Below, one piece after another: positions 59,701 through 64,000 of a stretch of DNA of 64,000 nt. Both the position numbers and the translations under genes were made by a program. This DNA is from Triglochin maritima (taxonomy: Eukaryota; Streptophyta; Magnoliopsida; Alismatales; Juncaginaceae). The notes below the pieces were generated by a model. That model saw only the letters and a program-made list of their open reading frames with translations, made no database searches and had not been told where the DNA came from. Positions within the stretch are counted from its first letter, which is position 1. Each line of letters starts with the position of its first letter. Location: positions 17,328,501 to 17,392,500 of the forward strand of contig OY821770.1 of the NCBI GenBank assembly GCA_963682175.1, in the 5' to 3' direction.

Positions 59701-61325
59701 CAGATCTGTATTCTATCGGCCCGCAGGAGTGACAGAGGCTCCCTGCCGAACTCTTGAGTAGTGTAGCCGCGTGTGGGGGGTGCGATGTCGTGTGCTGTAA
59801 GACTGCATGTGCCTGCAGTAGGTCTCCTCGGGAGACCCGATGTTGACTGTCGGATTGATGTCCTGTTTTACCCTTCGGGGGGACTGTTTTCCTTTCTGTG
59901 GATGCCATGACATGCTACTAGTATGATAGGTTCATTTGTGTAATGCACGCATATAGGTGAGTTGGCATACGGGGTTTCCTTCTGGAAACTCAGGCATTGT
60001 TGTCACATATTTTTCAGGATCACAGTAGGTCCAGTTGGGTGGTGATCGGCGGGTACGCGCATTTTGGAGTCGGATCCTCTACTCGGACCACTGAGGTCAA
60101 CATGATTACGTTTTATCTTCTTTTGTTGTTCTGTTGTAATCATGTATCATTTTGAAAAACTCTGTTGTAATTTGGTACACCGCTATTTGTTTTATGAGAA
60201 GTAACAGTCCCGTCCTTGATTATTGAGTTCCATTGTCTTGATTATGAATTTCTAAATTTCCGCTGTTTCGGGATGTTACAAACACTAATATGAGTTGCTT
60301 GGAACTCATTTTGGCATTTGGGCGTGATTAAGGGAGTTTTTGGGTAGGTTGGGTGAGCTGACGTGGTAGAGAAAAGCTGTCGTGACAGAGAAAGTGAGCG
60401 GGACGTCCGCGAGTAACCTGGGAACTGTTAAATGTGCTCCAGCTAAGAACGTCTAAAAAGTTGGTGGCTTAAGAAATGTTTGAGTGAGTAGATTCTCAAA
60501 TAAAGTAAAAATGAATGATCATGTTTGAGTCCATTTGTACCTTCTCAAATGGCAAAAAGTCGTTTGTGAGAGAGAAAAAGGTCTTCGTGTTTGGTGAGAG
60601 ACTCAAATGTAATTTTTTGCATTTTAGGGTTTAAACGTCTTCGTGAAGAAATTTCTTGTTGCTAGGTAGAGTTTTAGTTGTGTTGCTATGTAAAGGACAA
60701 ACCGTCTCTTTTGTATGGACTTTGTCTTTGATGTGTTCATTTTTATACAATAGTAAAACGAGACGATGGTTTCTCAAATCTTCTTGTAATTTGTGTTTTC
60801 TTTCCACCCAAATATCTCTATCTTTGCTTAGGGTTCCATAACTCTTAAGGTCACTTCACAAAAAAATTATTTTTGCGAGAATTTGAGATATTATGTTCAA
60901 ACCCGCTTGTCCTGAACCTTTCCAGCATGTCGAGTTACGGATAGAAATTTTTAGTTGGATCTAGTCTAGCACTTCCCTAACGGTGGATAAGTTACGGAAA
61001 TCTTTCATCCCGTCACTTCGAGGAAAAACACGTCAGTCTAGCCTTACGAACCCTCAAACTAATGTAGTTTGTACGTAAAAAATAATAACAACCTTTTATA
61101 ATAATAAAAATCCTATATATATAATCCAACAAATCTAACACAATAAAATCCTCAACAATAACCGATGAAAAATAACGAATCGAATTGTTTCAGTTACCTG
61201 TAAAGCTCCGCAAAGTTTAGACGTTTGATGTTGTCGTTGTAGATTTCATGTATGCTGTTTTCGATAACCTTCCAGGCCTTACCAGCGTCGTCGGAATCAA
61301 ACGGTTTATCCTCCCGTGCAAACAT
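53718..61325 (-). CDS. Truncated CUL3-like cullin (two exons, intron with gypsy element)
   Basis: Cullin-3 is the scaffold of CRL3 ubiquitin ligases: its N-terminal cullin repeats bind BTB adaptors, its C-terminal part binds RBX1 and is modified by NEDD8. Exon 1 is 61325-61198 (MFAREDKPFD to FAELY). The donor is GT at 61197-61196, and exon 2 runs 54987-53718 after a CAG acceptor. Together they give 465 residues plus stop, in frame, with the single intron position of plant CUL3. The sequence matches CUL3 well (RNTT...MLSDLG, ECCDCGQYL, KPMQRLVHMENYGLVNLL, EYFINLNNR). It ends shortly after QFTSKLEG with an unrelated 17-residue tail. About 270 residues of the usual roughly 730 are missing, including the RBX1-binding region and the neddylation site. 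The first residues are also shorter than usual. No internal stop or frameshift is present, so it may be a truncated paralogue or a young pseudogene. The 6.2-kb intron holds gypsy F. Confidence 0.85.
54988..55831. other. CUL3-like intron, part before gypsy F
   Basis: AT-rich intronic sequence on the exon 2 side. It ends with the gypsy target duplication AACAC (55827-55831). No other gene is seen. Confidence 0.6.
55832..57828 (+). mobile_element. 5' LTR of gypsy F (3' end deleted)
   Basis: The LTR starts TGTTAGAACCC and matches 58134-60137 nearly throughout. It stops at GTTGTTCT (57828), about 143 bp before the LTR end. Palindromes start at 56289, 56310, 56373, 56488, 56510, 56645, 56670, 56692, 56718, 56765 and 56787. 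A TTTTTATAG motif near 55973 may be the TATA box. The stem-loop GTTTCC...GGAAAC lies at 57671-57686. Confidence 0.93.
56289..56796. repeat. CGGTCGACCG palindrome cluster in gypsy F 5' LTR
   Basis: Eleven exact 10-bp palindromes lie in 508 bp. Start-to-start distances include 21 (56289-56310), 22 (56488-56510, 56670-56692, 56765-56787), 25 and 26. Half sites such as GTTCGACCG fall between them. Confidence 0.95.
57829..58133 (+). pseudogene. Remnant of gypsy F pol (C-terminal end) and polypurine tract
   Basis: Only the last roughly 85 codons of pol remain (57829-58090). They read [20 protein letters not shown] and end with a chromodomain-like stretch ([14 protein letters not shown]). They closely match the end of the gypsy D polyprotein. 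A purine-rich tract with AAGTTGGGTGGAT precedes the 3' LTR at 58134. Everything from the 5' LTR end through most of pol has been deleted. Confidence 0.92.
58134..60280 (+). mobile_element. 3' LTR of gypsy F
   Basis: The complete 2147-bp LTR has ends TGTTAGAACTC and GGGATGTTACA, followed by the target duplication AACAC (60281-60285). The element lies antisense inside the CUL3-like intron. Twelve exact palindromes start between 58591 and 59089. Confidence 0.95.
58591..59098. repeat. CGGTCGACCG palindrome cluster in gypsy F 3' LTR
   Basis: Twelve exact palindromes, in the same layout as the 5' LTR. One site that is imperfect in the 5' LTR (56351, ending CCA) is perfect here (58653). Confidence 0.95.
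60281..61197. other. CUL3-like intron, part after gypsy F
   Basis: Intronic sequence on the exon 1 side, without other recognised features. It ends at the splice donor at 61197. Confidence 0.55.
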
Positions 61326-61881
61326 CTTCCGATCCCCTCTATTAATCCTAATTACAGAGGTCGAACTTAGCTAGCTTTATCTTCTATCCTTTTCTCTGTG
61401 GAATGTAGAGAACACATTCAAATCTCCTAGTTGATACATGCAGTTATCATGAATATCGGACTTGCCAAATAGAGATCCGTTAAATATGGTACCTAAGAGG
61501 ACTAACAAAGCGACTTAGTATACGTAGCAAATATTGCCAAAAGTTGATACTTGAAGATAAAATCATAAGACTCGTAACTTCTCACGAAAAACATAAGGTC
61601 ATAACTACAATTACATTCACGAGAGTTCAACAGAATCATTTGGTGGTCTCATCTTGAATCGGATCCGTGCAAGATCTTAAGAAAGACCCGCCTTATCAAA
61701 AAAATTGGATCCTTATATGTGTGAACTTGTGATTCCTTACGCTTGGATTGAATTCAAATAATTAATTAATTTGATACGGCATCGATTTGTTCAGAGGATC
61801 TTAAGGAAAATAAATAAATCAATCAAGGAACAGTTTTTTAGCATTCTTTGTTGAATTTTCCAACAGTTGAAACAAAAAAAT
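61326..61881 (-). promoter_or_regulatory. Upstream region of the CUL3-like gene
   Basis: The minus strand reads an in-frame stop (TAG) about 45 bp before the ATG, so no longer N-terminus is contiguous. No clear TATA box was found. The MULE begins 556 bp upstream of the ATG, which limits the native promoter to this stretch. Confidence 0.4.
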
Positions 61882-62285
61882 GGACTACTGTTCGTCGCCG
61901 GAAAACTACTTATATCGCCCCAAAAATGACATTTTTGCCCTTAACAAATCAATTAATACACATTTCGTCCCGTGTCTTTAAACAAGGTGTTTGACTCAGT
62001 TTTACTCACATTCCTAGTACCAACACCACGAAAATGTCTAGCGAAGCACCTGAATCCGGCGAGGTAACGGGGGCGGAATGTTTTTCCTGACTCGGGCGTC
62101 TGGCTAAGCCGCCTCCACCTAGGTGGAGGCGGCTTAGCGAGACGCCCGTTTTTTTAAAAAAATTTAAGTTTCTGTTAAATTAAATTTTTTCAGGTTCAGT
62201 TGCAAGATTTCGGTGGTGATGGAGTAGATTACAGTGAGCTTTTTACTGTAAAGAAATATTTACAACAATCGAGAAAGCTTATAAA
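61882..62285 (+). mobile_element. Left end of coding MULE 3 with palindrome
   Basis: The end GGACTACTGTTCGTCGCC resembles the end of the MULE at 31670, and about 230 bp inside it aligns with that element. A 54-bp near-perfect palindrome centred on CCTAGG lies at 62094-62147, flanked by GGGCGTCT and AGACGCCC. The right end is outside the window, so the target duplication cannot be checked. Confidence 0.8.
62094..62147. repeat. 54-bp palindrome in MULE 3
   Basis: The two halves, each reading GGGCGTCT.GCTAAGCCGCC then TCCAC, mirror each other around CCTAGG with a single mismatch. The outer GCGTCT...AGACGC module is the one repeated in the non-autonomous MULE at 31887-32103. Confidence 0.9.
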
Positions 62286-64000
62286 TGGGCGAAACAAGTT
62301 GCAATAGGAGCCAGATTTTTTTTGGTTATATCATCATACAAACCAAAAGCAGATAACCAGATAGATTGTTTCCTGAGATGTGATCGCAGACGTGAAATGA
62401 GTTCTCGTGATACGAGTATTGCACTGCGAAAGAATACAAAAAGAAAAAGTTGCGGTTGTCGGTTTTTGGTAAAAGAGATGGAGCGACGGGATCGTGATGG
62501 ATGAGTCATTGTTTCTAGTAGCATCTATGAGCAGCACAACCACCCACTTGCAGTTTATTCAGAGGGTCACCGACAGGTCAGCGGACTTAGTGCTGGGGCA
62601 AAACAAATTGTTCGTGATATGACAGAGGCACAAGCAAGACCACGTAACATTTTGTTGGCGGTAAAGGAGAAATTCCCGGACGATAATCCTAATCAAAGAC
62701 ACATTTATAACTTCAGAGAGTACACGAGGAGGACGAAATCTGAAGACAGGAATCCCGCGCAGCAGTTTCTCAGGGAGGCAGTGCAGCATAAGTATTTGCA
62801 TTGGATTGTGGCAGATAATGAAACTAATATCCTCACTCACGCATTTTTGGCACATCCGATTTCTGTTCAGTTGTTGCGTACATACCCATTCGTAATCTGC
62901 ATGGATTCAACGTATAAGACGAACAAGTACAAGATGCCTTTGTTTGAGATGGTTGAGGTTACTCCAACAAACATGAATTTCCTCGTCGGATATGCGATTT
63001 TGCAGGATGAGACCGAGTCTAGTTACCGGTGGGTGTTGGAGAGGTTGCGAGATCTGTTATTGGATATTGTTAGCCCGACTGCAATAATAACGGACCGAGA
63101 GATGGGTCTGATGCGACCAGTGGAAGAGGTTTTTCCTGAGTCTGCTCATTTACTATGCACCTGACATATCAACAAAGACGTGTACAACTACGCATACCAC
63201 GTATTTGGCAAGGACAAACAACTTGCATAGAGTTTTAGGCGTGGAAGGTGGAGGAGAGTCATGCTTTCTGATTTACAGACGGATTATGATAGAGCAGTCC
63301 GTAATCTGAAAGATTCTTACAAGTCCTGGCCAGTGCTGACGGAGTATGTGGAAGACACGTGGTTGGTGCATAAGAAAAAAATTGTGTTGAATTGAACGAA
63401 TAAAGTTTTTCATTTAGGCAACACTACGAACTGCAGGGTGGAAAGTGCACATTCGGCTCTGAAAGAGTGGATCACTACATCGACTGCCGCTCTCGACACT
63501 CTTTTCGACCGCGTGAACTCGGCTATTGAAATCTAGCTGACAAATTTTCGGAACTTTCTTGAAGATTCGAGACGTCGAATTGTGACAAACTACATAGGTC
63601 CTTTATTTCAGCATATAAATGACTGAGTTTCGCATCACTGCTTGTCGTTATTGACTCAGGAGTTGAAGAGAATGCAAGACTTAAGTGATGAAGTTGAATA
63701 TCGTTGTGGGTGTGTTTTCCTGACAACACATGGGATTCCTTGTGCCTGTACCATGTACGAGTGTTTTGCGTCAGGTGATGGAATTTATTTAGAGCAGATT
63801 CATCCATTCTGGAAAACACTTGTCATTGGAGAAGGAGTCCAGATGTCAGAGTTTATGGATCAGTTAGTACAAGACGTCAAGTATTTTCGGAAGCTAGTTG
63901 ATGAGATTTCTAAGAGCGACCCTGCAGTAATTTGTAGTGCCTCTCGTATTTTATACGAACAATTACACCCTGATCAGTCGAACTATGGAGAACCCACAGA
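62244..64000 (+). pseudogene. FAR1-type MULE transposase, six nonsense codons, no indel
   Basis: One reading frame runs from about 62244 to the window end. First comes a FAR1/WRKY-GCM-like DNA-binding region (WAKQVAIGARFF, CGCRFLVKEM, HNHPLA at 62286-62560). The MULE transposase domain follows with MDSTYKTNKY (first Asp), IITDREMG (second Asp) and NCRVESAHSALKEW (Glu). A SWIM-type zinc finger, CGCVFLTTHGIPCAC, lies near 63708-63752. The frame is interrupted only by stops at 62502, 63162, 63228, 63393, 63534 and 63624. At 62502 and 63162 the context (RDG*VIV, LCT*HIN) shows a lost Trp. The enzyme would cut and insert the element at its terminal repeats, but this copy cannot make it. The C-terminus lies outside the window. 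Confidence 0.88.

Noticed and set aside
62322..63626. Stop codons read as recoded Trp
   Set aside because: Plant nuclear code does not use TGA as Trp, and TAG stops occur in the same frame. Mutation of a silenced transposon is the simpler reading.

Overview
This window is nuclear DNA of a flowering plant, most likely a eudicot. It holds one intact plant histone H3.3 gene with plant histone promoter motifs and a truncated cullin-3 gene with the one-intron layout of plant CUL3. Almost everything else is plant transposable elements: Ty1/copia and Ty3/gypsy LTR retrotransposons primed by initiator tRNA-Met, MULEs and a hAT derivative. There is no sign of bacterial, phage or organelle sequence.

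Layout. 1-11889: a decayed SIRE-like copia element (A, minus strand). Each of its LTRs is split by a different solo LTR, and both nested insertions have 5-bp target duplications (655-2773 and 9470-11031). 11890-14255: a truncated LTR and old repeat debris. 14256-22459: a complete, very young chromovirus-type gypsy element (D, minus) with an intact 1489-residue Gag-Pol and target duplication TGTGG. 24149-24722: histone H3.3 (minus). 25178-25922: non-autonomous hAT. 26025-30737: a gag-only SIRE-like element (C). 31670-33059: a non-autonomous MULE built of hairpins. 33301-37163: a solo LTR containing another solo LTR (34330-36412). 37371-44790: two inverted copies of an unknown repeat, with LTR debris between them. 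45251-47690: a second non-autonomous MULE filled with T-rich tandem arrays. 47818-53436: a complete Ale-type copia element with nearly identical LTRs but broken pol. 53718-61325: the CUL3-like gene (minus), whose single intron carries an internally deleted gypsy element (55832-60280). 61882-64000: the left part of a coding FAR1-type MULE.

The most unusual signal is a 10-bp palindrome, CGGTCGACCG. It occurs about 58 times by my count, in LTRs of several otherwise different copia and gypsy families. It is often paired at a start-to-start spacing of 21-22 bp, close to two turns of B-DNA. Degenerate forms fill the same segments. A second theme is transposon genes inactivated by stop codons with few or no indels, as expected from decay of methylated cytosines. 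A third is a 9-bp-TSD MULE family whose non-autonomous and coding members share GCGTCT...AGACGC palindromes.

The host genes do not form a pathway. Only H3.3 looks functional. The CUL3-like gene could encode only the adaptor-binding N-terminal part of a cullin. All positions and counts were read by eye.
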